From: Letharia columbiana
Lineage: Eukaryota; Ascomycota; Lecanoromycetes; Lecanorales; Parmeliaceae
Length of the DNA stretch: 64,000 bases
Direction: 5' to 3'
NCBI RefSeq assembly: GCF_014066305.1
Contig: NW_023501047.1
Coordinates: 310,001-374,000 of the forward strand
Positions 32,133-43,947 of the stretch are shown in pieces. Position 1 is the stretch's first letter. Each line of letters begins with the position of its first letter. The translations under genes were made by a program, and so were the position numbers. The notes below the pieces were generated by a model that worked only from the letters and a program-made list of their open reading frames with translations, was not told the DNA's origin and did not search any database.

Positions 32133-34916
32133 TCATCGACGAGACTGACTGCCGTCTCTTAATTTCAAAGAGGCACCGCCAACGTTCTCCTTTGAGCTGC
32201 TCGTCTCTCCGTCTTCGGTTTTGCCGATCGAGCTGTATCGTGATCGATTCCCGGTCCCTCCACCACGAGGGTGAGGCGAGCGGTTTCCTCCTCCTCGAGC
32301 AACTGCTACTGGGTTGCGCCCGCGGTAGTTGGGAGAGACCCATTGTTGATACTCGCTCGAGCCTCTATTCCATTCCTTACCATCGCGTCGAGGCTCGGTA
32401 CACTCGTTGACAATATGGCCTGGCTGACCACAGTTGTGGCACGTGCGAAGGTGTTTCGGAAATCCGTTTCCGGTTGAGAATGTCCTGTTCCCATAAGGAG
32501 ACGCGCTCCTGGAGCGCCGTTGGTGACGGGGACTCAAGCTCCTACGTCGTAATCCTGGAGATCTGCTCCGTCCTTGTCGAGGTACGTATCGATCTCCTCT
32601 GACGGCTGATCCTTCTCCCTGAACGCTGGCAGGACTCGTTAGTGGCTTCTCGTTAGTAGCATGCCCATTAAGATCTGTTCGCGCGATCTTGTCAGCAGGC
32701 TGCATGCGCCTAGTGTCGAGATCATCTTCAGCATGTTGTCTCTTCAACATTGTTGTAGGTGTCTGGGGTGTCGGCAGTCCGGCCGATAACGCCGAGTCCT
32801 TGATCTTGATACCCACACTGTTAGCTTCTTTGAGGGGAAGGGGCGGAGGCGGCATCTTGGCTTGGACAATGGAGGCGCGACGGGTGACTTTGGGAGGAGT
32901 GTTGGCAGGCAGGACAGATTGCGCCCGCTTCAGCATTGACCTTTCTTGCAGCTCCAGCTGTTCCTCTCGTTCAAACTCTGCTTTTTGAACGTCAAGCGCC
33001 CTTTTCTTGCGAAACCAGGTCAGTCTTCTCTCGCGATGAGCTAGGTCATAGTATTCGGTCAACTCTAGCCAGTCGCTGATATCTTCGTCCCCATCAATGT
33101 CTTGCCCGGTGGGAGAAAGCATCACGGTGTCAATGTCGTGTTCGCCAGTCGCTGACTCAACTGTTGGCATTCGCGTGTCGATCTTGAGTTGGATCGCATC
33201 TGATTCATCTCTATCATTGGGTCCTTCAGTGGTTTGCGATGCTCGTGGTTCCGGTTCATGTCTGCGAACGTCTTTTGGTGACGAAAACACCTTGGAGCTG
33301 TCTGAGGCCTTCTTTGAAGCTGCTGCTCGTTGAGCCTCAAGATTTTTCTTATATTCCGCTGCTCTCCTGGCGTTATCCTCCGTGCGCTGTTGTCGACGTA
33401 TCTCATCATCTGACAGCCTTCGTCGGGCGTCTCGCTCGACTTGGGCGAGATTGGCAGATGCTTGTGATGTTGATGGTCTTCTTGAATCTCTGTCGTCATC
33501 TCTAGCGTTAGGACCTCTAGCTCGATCCCACTCTCGATCCCTTCGTGAGTCTGGATAATACAAATCATGAGATCCTGCGTAGCCATTTTTCTGCTTCCAC
33601 GCCTGCTGCTTGAGCTGTTTGTTCGATAATTTGGGGGACGGTGATTGTTCTGCTCTGGAGTGATCCGCCATCTTTGGGCCTGATTTTGCAGGCTCTGTTG
33701 CTGGTTGCTTAGATATCCTAAGAGGTTGATACGCCTTATGTACCTCATTCTGGCGCATTAGCTTTTCGTTCTTGTCTTGGTCAGCCTGTTTGCTCTCCTT
33801 GGCCTCTGTAGCTTTTGGGGATGGTGGAGCGACGGTTGGCGAGGGAGGACCGCTGTGAATCTCTCCTTCGGACATTTCAGAAGAGGAGTGGTTCTTCTGT
33901 AAGGCGGGGCGCATGTCTGAGACAGCAGGTTTTGTCGGTTTGACGTCGCTCATGGGTAGGTCTGCTGGCTTCTCAACACTTGCTCTGACAAGACGACTTC
34001 CATTCGTCATCTTAGCTTCTGACTTGGCAGTGTCGGCGGCGTTCCTGGCTTGAGCAAAAAGGTGTTCGAATTCGTCATCTTTGACAGGTTTACCTTGAGG
34101 TTGTCCTTGGGGTTTACTTGTAGACTTTTCATCGGCGTTTGTTGCTGCGGTGGCCTGCACCGCGGCAATTTTCAAATCATCTTCCGCTTTCGCCCTTGTT
34201 GTCAGTGCTCCGTTTATATGCAGCTCTTGGGCGTTGGTCTGCGTAGCGTTGGGAAGCTCGGCTCTATTCACAGCCGGACTTGCTCTTGGGGATGCTGTAG
34301 TCGAAGGCCTTTTAGCCAGGAGCTTCGCTCTCAGCTCCGCTGCACGCGCAGCGCTATCGTTGACCATTGGATACTTTGTCACCAACGCTGGAGTGGGGGC
34401 TACCGGGCCCTGTAGTCTGGGGTGAGGTAGAGTTAGTGGGGAGGACGAAGCGAGGTTGAGAAGCTGCCCGGGTTTAGCAGGTGGTTCGTGATTTGCTGCT
34501 TGCGTGTGGCTTGCTGATCCGCCGTTCTGATTGTGCTGTTGGTTCTTCTGCAGACTATTGAGTATCTCCGTATCATCAACAACCATAAGTGAGTCTTCGT
34601 CTTCGTCGTCTTCTTCTTCTTCCTCTTCTTGTTGGCCGAGAGCCATGTAGTCTTCTCCGCCATTGTGTTTCCAAGCATCTTGATTTACGGGCGACCCTTG
34701 GAATGGCACGTTGAAACTGTAGTTCCCCTGCCCACCATTCTGCCAAGCCGGCGTGTTGTAGAACGGCATACCAAAGGCTTGCTGAAGTGGTGTAGCGGGG
34801 GCAGTGCCAGGTGAAATCAAAGAGCCCATGAGGCCTGTAAAGTCATTGTTCGCATGTGGCGGTGGTGAGCCGTGAGATGTACCACGGTAGCCGTTGAAAT
34901 TCTGAGACATCTCCAT
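32133..34916 (-). CDS. Zinc-knuckle (CCHC) protein, largely disordered
   Basis: Single-exon frame of 927 aa starting MEMSQNF (another ATG two codons on). Most of the sequence is Ser/Pro/Gln/Lys-rich. An acidic run (Glu/Asp) lies near residue 95-110, and long charged helical segments occur around residues 480-560 and 610-690. The latter includes [20 protein letters not shown]. Near the C-terminus is one retroviral-type zinc knuckle, [14 protein letters not shown] (C-X2-C-X4-H-X4-C), flanked by Arg/Ser- and Arg/Gly-rich sequence. This suggests an RNA-binding nuclear protein. No transposon domains accompany the knuckle, so it is not a Gag remnant. Confidence 0.8.
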   Translation of the reverse strand: MEMSQNFNGYRGTSHGSPPPHANNDFTGLMGSLISPGTAPATPLQQAFGMPFYNTPAWQNGGQGNYSFNVPFQGSPVNQDAWKHNGGEDYMALGQQEEEEEEDDEDEDSLMVVDDTEILNSLQKNQQHNQNGGSASHTQAANHEPPAKPGQLLNLASSSPLTLPHPRLQGPVAPTPALVTKYPMVNDSAARAAELRAKLLAKRPSTTASPRASPAVNRAELPNATQTNAQELHINGALTTRAKAEDDLKIAAVQATAATNADEKSTSKPQGQPQGKPVKDDEFEHLFAQARNAADTAKSEAKMTNGSRLVRASVEKPADLPMSDVKPTKPAVSDMRPALQKNHSSSEMSEGEIHSGPPSPTVAPPSPKATEAKESKQADQDKNEKLMRQNEVHKAYQPLRISKQPATEPAKSGPKMADHSRAEQSPSPKLSNKQLKQQAWKQKNGYAGSHDLYYPDSRRDREWDRARGPNARDDDRDSRRPSTSQASANLAQVERDARRRLSDDEIRRQQRTEDNARRAAEYKKNLEAQRAAASKKASDSSKVFSSPKDVRRHEPEPRASQTTEGPNDRDESDAIQLKIDTRMPTVESATGEHDIDTVMLSPTGQDIDGDEDISDWLELTEYYDLAHRERRLTWFRKKRALDVQKAEFEREEQLELQERSMLKRAQSVLPANTPPKVTRRASIVQAKMPPPPLPLKEANSVGIKIKDSALSAGLPTPQTPTTMLKRQHAEDDLDTRRMQPADKIARTDLNGHATNEKPLTSPASVQGEGSAVRGDRYVPRQGRSRSPGLRRRSLSPRHQRRSRSASPYGNRTFSTGNGFPKHLRTCHNCGQPGHIVNECTEPRRDGKEWNRGSSEYQQWVSPNYRGRNPVAVARGGGNRSPHPRGGGTGNRSRYSSIGKTEDGETSSSKENVGGASLKLRDGSQSRR

Positions 34917-35537
34917 AAATCTTTTCAACAGGTCGCATTCATTGCCATTGAAGTGAGGATATATAGTATTTCAATCTGAGGGTTCTTTGATTTCGTCGGT
35001 ATCCTCCTCAGGTAGGGTCCTTGTTTGAGAGGTGTTGACCAAGATTTGTCTGGTGCTTTCGAGAGGGGCATTCAAGGGTCTAGGCGTGTGCTCCTTTATT
35101 GATGATTTCCTGATTTTTCCGGCAGTAGCATGCGCGATTCAAAGGTTCTCGACAGCTCATGAAACAGCTGTAGAGGGCAGTAGTCATACTATGCTCTGGC
35201 ATATGTGATATATTGAGAGTGTGAGAGAGAGTGGGTGGAGTTGTTATCGCGAGCAGTGACTTGAAGGCCCAAATGACGCGAAATAATTTTGGGGAAATTT
35301 TTAACGCCCGAGGCGCGCACAGACCAGCGCCAAGGGTTCATGGTTCACCCTTATTTGAAACGGTCGCCACTAATCGCATTCATCATGTGGACTTTGAAAT
35401 CATCTGATCAGTCACAAAGGTACTAGTGGAACGGATATACGAGAGGAATGATTCGCCATCACTACAGCTATGGCTATGAATAGAGGCCGGGATTGCAGTA
35501 GTCCTAGACGCTGCAATACATCTCTGGCTGTTTCTCT
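34917..35537. other. Upstream region of the zinc-knuckle gene
   Basis: No gene seen. It contains the promoter of the left gene and the 3' flank of the next minus-strand gene. Confidence 0.6.
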
Positions 35538-37127
35538 TCATACATCACGCTCTTTGGGACTCCGGCCAAACATCTTCCTGATCCTGCTGCTGGACCTTCT
35601 TGCCGCCCTTTTCGTCGGCTGAGAAATACCATCTCCAAAGTCCAAACCGAGACCGCCAATGCCTTGTTCCAGAGAAACATCCCGTCCCTCTCTGGAACTC
35701 ATCGATGAACGCGGCAAAGGGGACCCATTCGCCCGACACGCATCTTTCTCCGTGTCGCTACCCTCAAGGTCACCAACAGGGCTCAGTTGGATGATCTTTG
35801 GCGTGGATGATTTGCGCGTAGATAGTCGCTGCATAAACGCGGTACCGGCGGAGACAGACCTTTGAGGTGGAGTAAACGGTGGGTAAGATGACAGTGGTAC
35901 TGTGGAGTTCGAAACGGTGTGTTGAAGGCCGGTCCTTGTCCCTTTCGCACTGCTTAAGCTGTGACTTGGGCTTTTGGGAATCGCAAGCTGATTGCTATTG
36001 AATTGATTCGCGTTGAGAGACAGGCTTCGATGCTTATGACCCGGAGCCAGATTAGGGCTAATTGGCAGACCTTGCGTGGTTTGGCCGTACTTGAAGTTTG
36101 GTGAAAAGCCTTCTCGAAGTGCTACCCAGATACCAGTGATGGTGATAAGTGTTCTCAGTGCGTCGTCCACCTCTACAGGATCTCGAGCCGGTAGGCTTGA
36201 TCTTATGGAGGGCGTCTGGGGTTCTTCGGAAACTGAGGAAGAGGACGTCGTAGGCGTGGAAGAAGCTTGTGAGCTCAGGCTTGTGGACGGATGGGAGTAT
36301 TGATCTGAAACCTCTATTGTATGACAGTCCAGAGTTGCAATAACGGCATGACGACGCGACTTTGGGTTGAGTATGCTAAAATTGAATTTCTTTTCCTCGG
36401 ACACGGATGATATGGACGCTGTCCGGTCACTTTTCGCCTGCTTGGGTACCCACCTGGCTAACGTTTGATTACCGCAGTCGTCGGTAGATGCGAACTCGTA
36501 AGAGCCATTCTTACGCTGCGAAGCAGTCCAGGATGGTCCATGGTTCAGGCATATCTCCGTCTCTCCTTGACCGTACGGGTAGTCGTCTTTGCTTGGTTGA
36601 CAGATGGCAGCAATGATCTCCCGCTTATCCCATTTGTCGTCGAACAAATCGTCAACGTCATGAGAGTGCCGCTCTTGCGCCTCGTAATTCTCACTGCTGA
36701 CAATCACCAAGTCATCCGCGCCCAGACCAGCTTTGCCTTTGAAAGTGCGGGGGAAACGCCTCGCAAGCCTTGGCGCGAAGACAACCGAAGGTAGCACTTC
36801 GAAGACAGGAGTCGGCCGGGATGCTTTGGAGAGCTTCTGGAGCTGTAGAAGCACTCTCGGCCGTATATGGAGACGCTGTTTGTGGATGCGGACAGGAGGC
36901 GGATGGCAAAGGCGAAAGGCAGTCTTGGTTCTAGTTCTGCTGGATGCTCTCCGCCTCTTAGATGCTATATCTGAATCTGCTATAGAGGTAGCTTGGGTTT
37001 CAAGGCTTGAATCTTGCCGTCCGTCATCTAGGGCAGTCTCTTCGAATATCGACGGTGTACTGACCCCAGATTTTAAAGATTTTGCGGAAATGGGCCTCGA
37101 AGTGAAGGCGCTTGCAATGTAATTCAT
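35538..37127 (-). CDS. Conserved fungal protein of unknown function
   Basis: Start at MNYIASAFTSRP gives 529 aa in one exon; the frame stays open upstream to 37349 but that part looks like UTR. After a Ser-rich N-terminus comes a conserved-looking folded region (about residues 70-230). It begins RLCHPPPVRIHKQRLHIRP and continues with a PTPVFEVLPSVVFAPRLARR segment, a KGKAGLGADDLVIV segment and ICLNHGPSWTASQRKNGSYE. The rest is Ser/Thr/Pro-rich with an Arg-rich end (RRSSSRIRKMFGRSPKERD). The pattern matches a widespread Pezizomycotina family with no assigned role. Confidence 0.75.
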   Translation of the reverse strand: MNYIASAFTSRPISAKSLKSGVSTPSIFEETALDDGRQDSSLETQATSIADSDIASKRRRASSRTRTKTAFRLCHPPPVRIHKQRLHIRPRVLLQLQKLSKASRPTPVFEVLPSVVFAPRLARRFPRTFKGKAGLGADDLVIVSSENYEAQERHSHDVDDLFDDKWDKREIIAAICQPSKDDYPYGQGETEICLNHGPSWTASQRKNGSYEFASTDDCGNQTLARWVPKQAKSDRTASISSVSEEKKFNFSILNPKSRRHAVIATLDCHTIEVSDQYSHPSTSLSSQASSTPTTSSSSVSEEPQTPSIRSSLPARDPVEVDDALRTLITITGIWVALREGFSPNFKYGQTTQGLPISPNLAPGHKHRSLSLNANQFNSNQLAIPKSPSHSLSSAKGTRTGLQHTVSNSTVPLSSYPPFTPPQRSVSAGTAFMQRLSTRKSSTPKIIQLSPVGDLEGSDTEKDACRANGSPLPRSSMSSREGRDVSLEQGIGGLGLDFGDGISQPTKRAARRSSSRIRKMFGRSPKERDV

Positions 37128-38584
37128 AGTGTGCGCGACTGGACAGAAAGCACAGTAAACCTGGGAGATTAATTGCTGACTGTCGATGTGTGTACGGCAC
37201 GTGAGGTTCTGGCCGTGAGCCGTCTCGGCAGCAAGCATGGCGGAGGCTGGAAGCACGGACCTTTTGGTGTCCGCAAGGCGTCCGAGCAATGTCGCAACGG
37301 AGGAAGGAGGAAAAAGGGAAAAGGGTAGGAACGATTGGAGGGACAACAAAGAGGGAGAAGGAAGTTGAAAGAAAGGCAGGCTCGTATGGATGCAGGAATG
37401 GATCCTGGCGGGGTCGGGATAAGATAAAGACCGAACCCGTTCGACCTTTCGACTTTAAAGGATTTGAATTTCTGAGATGCGAGTGCCAACGGCTTGTCAG
37501 CTTTCCGGGAAATTCAGTCAGTCGGGAAACCCAGTCAGTCGGGAATCTCAGTCAGAAAGCCAAGAGACACTCGTGTGACTCTTAGCCTGTCATCGTTGGC
37601 TAAGGTAGGAGAAACTCATGACAAAGTAAAGTAATTAAAAGACACACTTACCACCCACATCCACACATTAATTATTATTGTTAGGTATATGTATAGATGG
37701 CACGGCGCAGCATTTTCCATTTCTCTTTCTGACGGAGCTGAGCATCTCAGCCCTTCCCAACGTTGCGCGAAGCTTACCTCATTCTGACTGGCGAGCTTAC
37801 TCACCGCACCATCGCATTATTGGCTTGCCTTGTCCCATCCTCTCACAGGTTTCTCCCTTCCTGATCGCGTGTGAGGTTTGCTGAAAGAGCTTAAAGTTGC
37901 CGTCACATTGCGTTGCCTTGCCTTGTCCCACCCTCTCAAGGAAGGATCCCCCCTTCCTTTGTCGCATGGGCTGACCCTGACCCTGACGAGCGCTCATTTT
38001 TTGGACCCCCCGCCAACGACCAACAAAGAGCGAGGCGCCCCGAACAAACGATGGTGAAATAGAATACCTATCGCGTTTGAATCTTGCTGCTTGCGTACTG
38101 GGGATGCGGATGCAAATGATAGTAGGTAATTGAGGTACCTACCGTCCGTACTTTACGCTGTTGCTTTGATGAATTCTCGACGCTGGTGGGGCCGTTGCCC
38201 ATCGGAAACCTGTTTGGTCCGGACTCCGGCTTCTGGATCGTACGGGACTCGTACATTAGCGCTGAAAATGAGGCTAACAGCCCTGATGCCTTTGCATCAC
38301 TCAGTGTACGCTGGCGATTCCTTTAGGATGTAACGTTGGCTTTGAGGCAGAGCTTTGATATGTGGCAGGTGTTTCAGATTCAAATCAACTCTGCGATTGC
38401 GCAGGAGCTATGGTACTAGTACAGAACAGCGCTTTCCACCCCGCCAAGAGTTGTTTTCTCCGAAACGCCTTCTTAAGAGATTCGTAGAAATCGCTAACGC
38501 ATGCATAATGAGGTCGCTCAAAGAAACCAGTCTGGAAGTTGAATCCTTATTCACCCATCACTGAACGCCAGCAAATCTTGTCCA
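37128..38584. other. Intergenic, no supported gene
   Basis: About 1.45 kb with only short, featureless frames. It holds a 17-bp minisatellite (37506-37555) and an imperfect repeat of ttgccttgtcccaYcctctca (near 37826 and 37919). Confidence 0.5.
37506..37555. repeat. 17-bp minisatellite, about three copies
   Basis: cgggaaNYYcagtcagt repeats at 37506, 37523 and 37540. Confidence 0.85.
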
Positions 38585-40746
38585 TCAGTACGCCGAATAC
38601 TTCGGCAGCTCTTCAGGTGGCAGATCGTACTCTGGCTTGAGGATCTCACTGTATGAGGGTGGGTCTACAGGATAGACACTGCTCAGTATATCTTCCACAA
38701 CCATCCTCTCACATACTCTCCCATGCACATCGAAGAAGCCAACATGCGGGTTGAACTTGGCAACCCGCTCCAGCTCGATAGCATGCGAATGATGATGCGG
38801 GCAGTTCTCCATCCCGACCAGCGCAATCGTCACGTACGCCCATGTTTCGCCCAGCAGCTCGAGCTCGAATTCATCCATATCCGTAGCCTCGCCGTCGAGG
38901 AAGACCAGTAGTGACAGCTTGGGCATGCCGGGCGTAGCTTGCCATCCAAATACAGGGTCCCACCTGCCATGACCGTAGCTCTCGTGCTGGTGCTGGAAAT
39001 ATGTGGCTTTGACGGTTTGCCAACCTTGCATGACTTGAGTACCGCCGCCCAGCTGGACCTGTCTGTTCCAGTCCTGTGTAAAGCGATCTGCAGATATCTG
39101 ACCCACGTATCTACCAAAGCTCGAGAACGTCACGGTGTCGATGCCTAGCTGGGTGGAATGCTCCTTCTGTTGTCGAGGGATCATATGGTGTAATACTCTG
39201 TGGACGAGATGTTGCACGAGGAGTATATTGGAGGGCTGGTCGTGGAATCGTAGAATCCCATCGGGCCCCAGCATGCCTCCATGAGGATTCCACGTCATTG
39301 ATCCCGAGACATCAATCAATAGCATGGTCTCAAGATGGTCTGTGCCGTGTATGATGCCTTCAGCAAGCTCGTGCAATGCCGCCGTCCGGGCTTCGTAAAC
39401 GGTATTGGGTACCTGATCCGAGTAGCGATGCGATTTGATATCCTTGTCACTCTGGAAAACGTCACCCGGGCTTTGGTATTGAGCTAGCTTCTGCGCATTG
39501 AGATGGACTTGTCTGGCATTCCTCTCGTTGCCTCGTCGGATAATGGTGTACATATCTCTATTGATATTAAGTGGTCGTAACACTGGATGCTGGATGATAG
39601 TTTCAGAGTCAGCATTGCCTAATCGAGGGTTTATCTTGAGCCTTCGAATCTGTCTACCAAGTAGACACTCTCAAGACATGTTTCAAGGCTCAAGATCTGG
39701 TCCAGAAGAGGAAATATGGACTCCGAAAATACGTACCATTGATCCGTCAGGCATGACCCCATTGTTGAGCAGGTAGTACAATCGTTTCTCTGCTGGCGTT
39801 TCCCAATTTGAGGGTTCCGGATAGAGGTACGCCAGCTGTCTGTTCTGGACCCAGGACGTCTACACGCTCGAAATTAGGATCTCTCTTGTGAAACGGGGTT
39901 TTGCGTGATGAGACAGCTTTGCAGAGCAAGAACATTTTTATTACTCGTCAAACATGTCTCATGACTCAAGCCAAGGTACTGAAAGGGAAAAAATCGGCCC
40001 GAAAGAGTACATACAGGTATGGGCTCCATGTAACCTTTACCCAGGTATTTCTTGAATTGCCTAGGATGGTGCGCTCGGAGATACTCCCAATGCTGTTCCA
40101 TTCTTGTCGCCATCCAGTACCTTCTCACCATCTCCGATGTAGGAGAGCCTGGAGGACCCCATCTTTGACGCATCAAGCCATCAGCTTTCGTGACCTTCTC
40201 CTCCATTTTCTGTTCCTTGTTCTTGCCGTTTCCAAACCCAAAGATGGAAAGCCTCCGAGAGCCGCTCGGTGGAGCCTCGGTTGGAACGGGTTGACGAATT
40301 GGCATGGTCGCGCTTCTTGATGGGGTGGGTCCTAATTTTGAGGCGGCTCCTTTCTCCGACGGGAACGCTGCTTCTGAAGACTTAGAATTGCTGTCGAAGG
40401 TTCCTTCTCTATTGTAGGAAGGCGGCGATCCAGGAGATGGTGCAAACTTGGAGCTCGATGACTGCGATTCAAAGCAAGTAGAGAAGTGTGCTTCGCGAGC
40501 AGAGTCGCTGCCATCAAAGTCTTTAGTCAAGTATGATGTATGGCAGATGGGACATGATTCTCCTTTATCTTCGCTTTCTTGTGCCCGAGAGTTCTGAGGG
40601 AGTTTGGATGCAGAGGAGGGATATTTCAGCGGTGCTGAGAGATGTGATTCGATGCAGGTCTGGACATGTGATTCTCTTGTCCCTTCACTCATTTGCGAGA
40701 GTGTTGTTTGGCAGACGGGACAATCGTCTTCTGAAACGGGGGCCAT
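38585..40746 (-). CDS. UBZ-like zinc finger plus VWA domain protein
   Basis: Exons 40015-40746, 39737-39859 and 38585-39649 join in frame to 639 aa. The N-terminus has two C2HC fingers of the UBZ type: CPVCQTTL with HVQTC, and CPICHTSY with HFSTC (residues about 10-85). Such fingers often bind ubiquitin. A Ser/Pro linker leads to a conserved block (GPPGSPTSEMVRRYWMATRM). The second half (about residues 380-600) is a von Willebrand A domain with the metal site DVSGSM, a later GGGTQVMQGW and FLDGEATDMDE. A role as a ubiquitin-binding, metal-dependent adaptor is inferred from the domains. I know of no characterised member. Confidence 0.85.
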
Positions 40747-41372
40747 CGCATAGGCGATAGAAGTGAGTCAAGATGTAAAACGAGAGCGGTGTAACAGAGG
40801 AAAGGCATTTATTGACTTGGTAATGAGGCAAATACTGAGACGTCTCAGTAATAGAAGATGACGCCTTTCGCGGGAATGCTCCGCCCATGCAGGGTCCAAA
40901 AATAGCCCATACTCCCCGGATTTGCATAACCTTATCTTCGTCACATTTCCGGACGTATTCGTATGGAAATGGTATGAGAAATGGCCATGCACATCGGTCA
41001 TCCAATGTGAGTGCTACGGATGGGCTGCAGGTCAAAAGACACTCCTTGAAGTATACGCAAGGTGCTCTTGCTGGTTGGTGTTGCGAAATCGCAACGGCTT
41101 ACTCGTATCTTTCCACGAGTGTAACTTTCTATCATCAGTCCCCGGCCTTCAAGTACTTTATGGAGGCCGTCTTTTGCGTATAAAGGTTTTTGTTGTTGTT
41201 GTTTTCTTTGGAATATGGACTTCAATATCTTGATCAGCAAGACAGTCTTGCCAGAGTTGTGCATTGTGGATCTATTCTCAAAGCAGTTTGGTAATCTTGA
41301 AACAGACTTCTGACAGTTGCACTACTGTCTGGTTATGAATGCATAACAGGTTGACGAAAAAGTTGTCTGAAA
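40747..41372. other. Intergenic
   Basis: Between the start of the UBZ-VWA gene and the stop of the PAQR gene. No gene seen. Confidence 0.6.
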
Positions 41373-42691
41373 TTACGGCAGACTCCCTATCCGCAATGCT
41401 ACACTCGGCTCGATCCACAATGAAAGACTCGTTTCGTCTGATACCTGCGGGGCAACCGGCCCCCCTACACGCAAACAGTGCCTTTGCATCACCTCCTGCA
41501 ATCCGAACAGAAACACAAGCTGGCTGGCACCGATGAGAATGTGAAAGATCTGGTGGCTTGCCCCCTGCAGACCTCAAAAGACACTGATTAGCTTGCCATT
41601 CTTTACCCAGAAGCGAGTGGGAAAGTGAGACAGTCCACTCACACAAATGTCAAAAGTGTGTGACCACCATCTCTCCGGTATGTGCGTCAAGTAGAAGAAG
41701 AGCGCTAGAAAATATAACAGAATCGTGATCACATCATGCATACACGCATACCCTTGCAAACCCTGATCCATGCCCTGTATCCAAATGTATGCAGGGGGTA
41801 TGAGACCAGTACTGGCCAACGCGACGAACATTTTAGTTCTGTTGTGATATTTATTGTCAGCGCTAACGCTCTCTCTTATTTGAGGATGAGGGAGAGATGG
41901 GAAGTACCTTCGTATAGCAGCCCCTGGTCCGTCGATGTCATCGCGTAGTAAAGCATTAAACACGAAGGCGGAACAGATAAGGATGAAGATGATGTAAGAC
42001 CCTTGTAGAAGAAAGTTGCCGTATAAGCCGAAGTAAGTTGCCGATACGTTGGTTCCGATAATACTCAATAGAATGCCGAAATAATCGAGTTTGAGGGTTT
42101 TACGTGAGATCTGTTCTGAGTGCGAATTGGTGCAATGGTAGGTTGCCGAGAGAAGTAGACAGCCCACTATACATGCAATGTACATCTGGAAGATAGCACT
42201 GTCTGCAGTTGGCACCTTGATCCCGCTATGGAACGTCCAAAAGTCTAGCCCGAGCAGGGACACCAGGTAAAAGCAGGCAGGTAACAGATGGGACCAGATG
42301 TTGACACTCTCATTGTGGAGGTAGAACAACGACCAGAAGCAGTCACGGAAGCTATCTTGTTGAGGTCGATAACCGCGTCTGATGTACGTGTCGATTTTCA
42401 CTATATATATTTTGGGATCAGCATCGCTTCTTCAGCATAGATAGGTCTCAGGGATAGGTGTCGTTAGTGTCCTCTCAAAACATGTCTTACGACTCAGTTT
42501 CGATACAAAATAAGAATAATCAGCTTAGAAATGTACGTACTCCATTCGGGGAGTTGATCATAGTGCAAGATGCGTTGAACAGCGTTTGTGGATCTAGTGA
42601 TAGCTTCTTGACCGGCTTCTGCGATTGTATTGCCAGAGGATTGAATATTGTTGGTAATCGTCGCCGAGAGTGCTCTAACGTGCTTAGCCAT
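41373..42691 (-). CDS. PAQR / haemolysin III family membrane protein (adiponectin-receptor type)
   Basis: Seven-pass membrane protein of the progestin/adipoQ receptor family; yeast members (Izh) affect zinc and sterol homeostasis. Exons 42541-42691, 41908-42400, 41643-41838 and 41373-41564 give 343 aa. Key motifs are YDQLPEW across intron 1, then SLFYLHNESVNIWSHLLPA, the zinc-ligand regions SATYHCTNSHS and GASHQIFHILIGASQ, and several long hydrophobic segments between them. Introns 2 and 3 were placed by family alignment from memory and phase. Intron 2 is 69 nt with no stop, so retention would keep the frame. The C-terminal tail after the last helix is hydrophilic and unremarkable. Confidence 0.92.
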
Positions 42692-43341
42692 ATTGACAAT
42701 GTCTGTCTTAGTAGAGCTAAACAGTGATGAAGACAGGATAGTCGGATGGTGTGAGCCCCATGTCTGCAGCTAAGCGGAATTCGACCGTGTTCCATACGTA
42801 AACACGCTTGTTGAGGTCAACGCGTCGTTGCGTTGACCTTCTCTGTAGTCGATAGCACTATCTCAAATACTCTCTACCAACACCTCTACTTCTATCAAAT
42901 CCCTTCCATGATCCTCTCATATCCCACTTTTCTTCTTGTGATGTATAGTAGGGTAGCATTGCACTGTACGCTACCAATGCCATTCAGGAGCATAACGCAA
43001 TATGTTCAAGCCACAAATAATGAGTAAGGGAGCAGTTGCGTGCATTTCAAGAAAATGAAGGTAAAGAGCTGACAAGCAGCAGGGAGCCGGATTCATATGC
43101 AAGAGAGGTAACATGTCATTGATGGAGTGTATAAGTGACAAGGAGTTCCTGTAGCTCGATTCATTGACATGCCAGACAAAGGGGCAGTCTTGAGAGCTCG
43201 TAGCTCTCCAATTTTTGCATACTTTTGCAGGCACCGATCACGCAATTGACTATTCATTTTGAAGATACTGCAAAAGGAGTATTCAATGCAGGAAAACCAT
43301 TGACCTTTACACTTGACGGCGGTTTTTCTTGAATCCTCACT
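42692..43341. other. Upstream region of the PAQR gene
   Basis: AT-rich in its right half. No gene seen. The MITE target-site duplication begins at 43342. Confidence 0.55.
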
Positions 43342-43349
43342 TTTCCTGC

Positions 43350-43722
43350 TAGGGATGCGGATTTTTCATATGACACGTGACGTCGGGTCGGATCTACTCG
43401 ATTATTTGACAGTTATATATAGCTAAATAACCGCACTGCAAAGGGTTTATAGTAGTGTAAAGCGTGAGATTCAAGGGAAACGGTAGAATTTAGAGGTCTC
43501 TGAGGTTGAGATCGAATATTACTAGCGATCTCTTACCGAGCTAAAGATAGATAACGCTAAGCCTCTGTTTACTACGCTCGTCTTTATTAGCCTTATGTCT
43601 TTTATGGTTAGACACCTACTGTATACGATTAGCGCTGTTACCTGTCAGGTCAAACGGCCTGTTACCGTATGACCGTCAGATGACTATTATAGGGGTCAGA
43701 TGTCAGTCATTACGCATCCCTA
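43350..43722. mobile_element. hAT-like MITE (373 bp) with target-site duplication
   Basis: The ends are 10-bp inverted repeats, TAGGGATGCG on the left and CGCATCCCTA on the right. They are flanked by 8-bp direct repeats, TTTCCTGC (43342-43349) and CTTCCTGC (43723-43730), which differ at one base. An 8-bp duplication and a terminus of the form TAGGG are typical of the hAT superfamily. The interior is AT- and TA-rich, has no coding frame, and carries a repeated GTCAGATG motif near the right end. This fits a non-autonomous element that may have suffered RIP-like C-to-T change. Confidence 0.75.
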
Positions 43723-43947
43723 CTTCCTGCTAAAAGGCGCTTGATTGTTAGATTACCCTAAGTACTAGCCAATACAGGGCAGAACTTCGGGCTCATCTAA
43801 GCTCTGCTTTACTCAAGTACTTTCCTCATTCATACAAGGCACATTGCAATATCACTTTGGACTTACGAGCAAGCTTATTGAAGCCGCAGTCTAATATGTC
43901 GCACTATAATGCTGATCGTGTAGATTGCTGACGACTTCTCAGAAATT

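Noticed and set aside
33122..33748. 208-aa minus-strand frame within the zinc-knuckle gene
   Set aside because: Alternative frame of a low-complexity coding region on the same strand.
32133..34916. Retrotransposon Gag remnant suggested by a CCHC knuckle
   Set aside because: No protease, reverse transcriptase, integrase or LTRs, and the knuckle sits in an Arg/Ser-rich nuclear-type protein.
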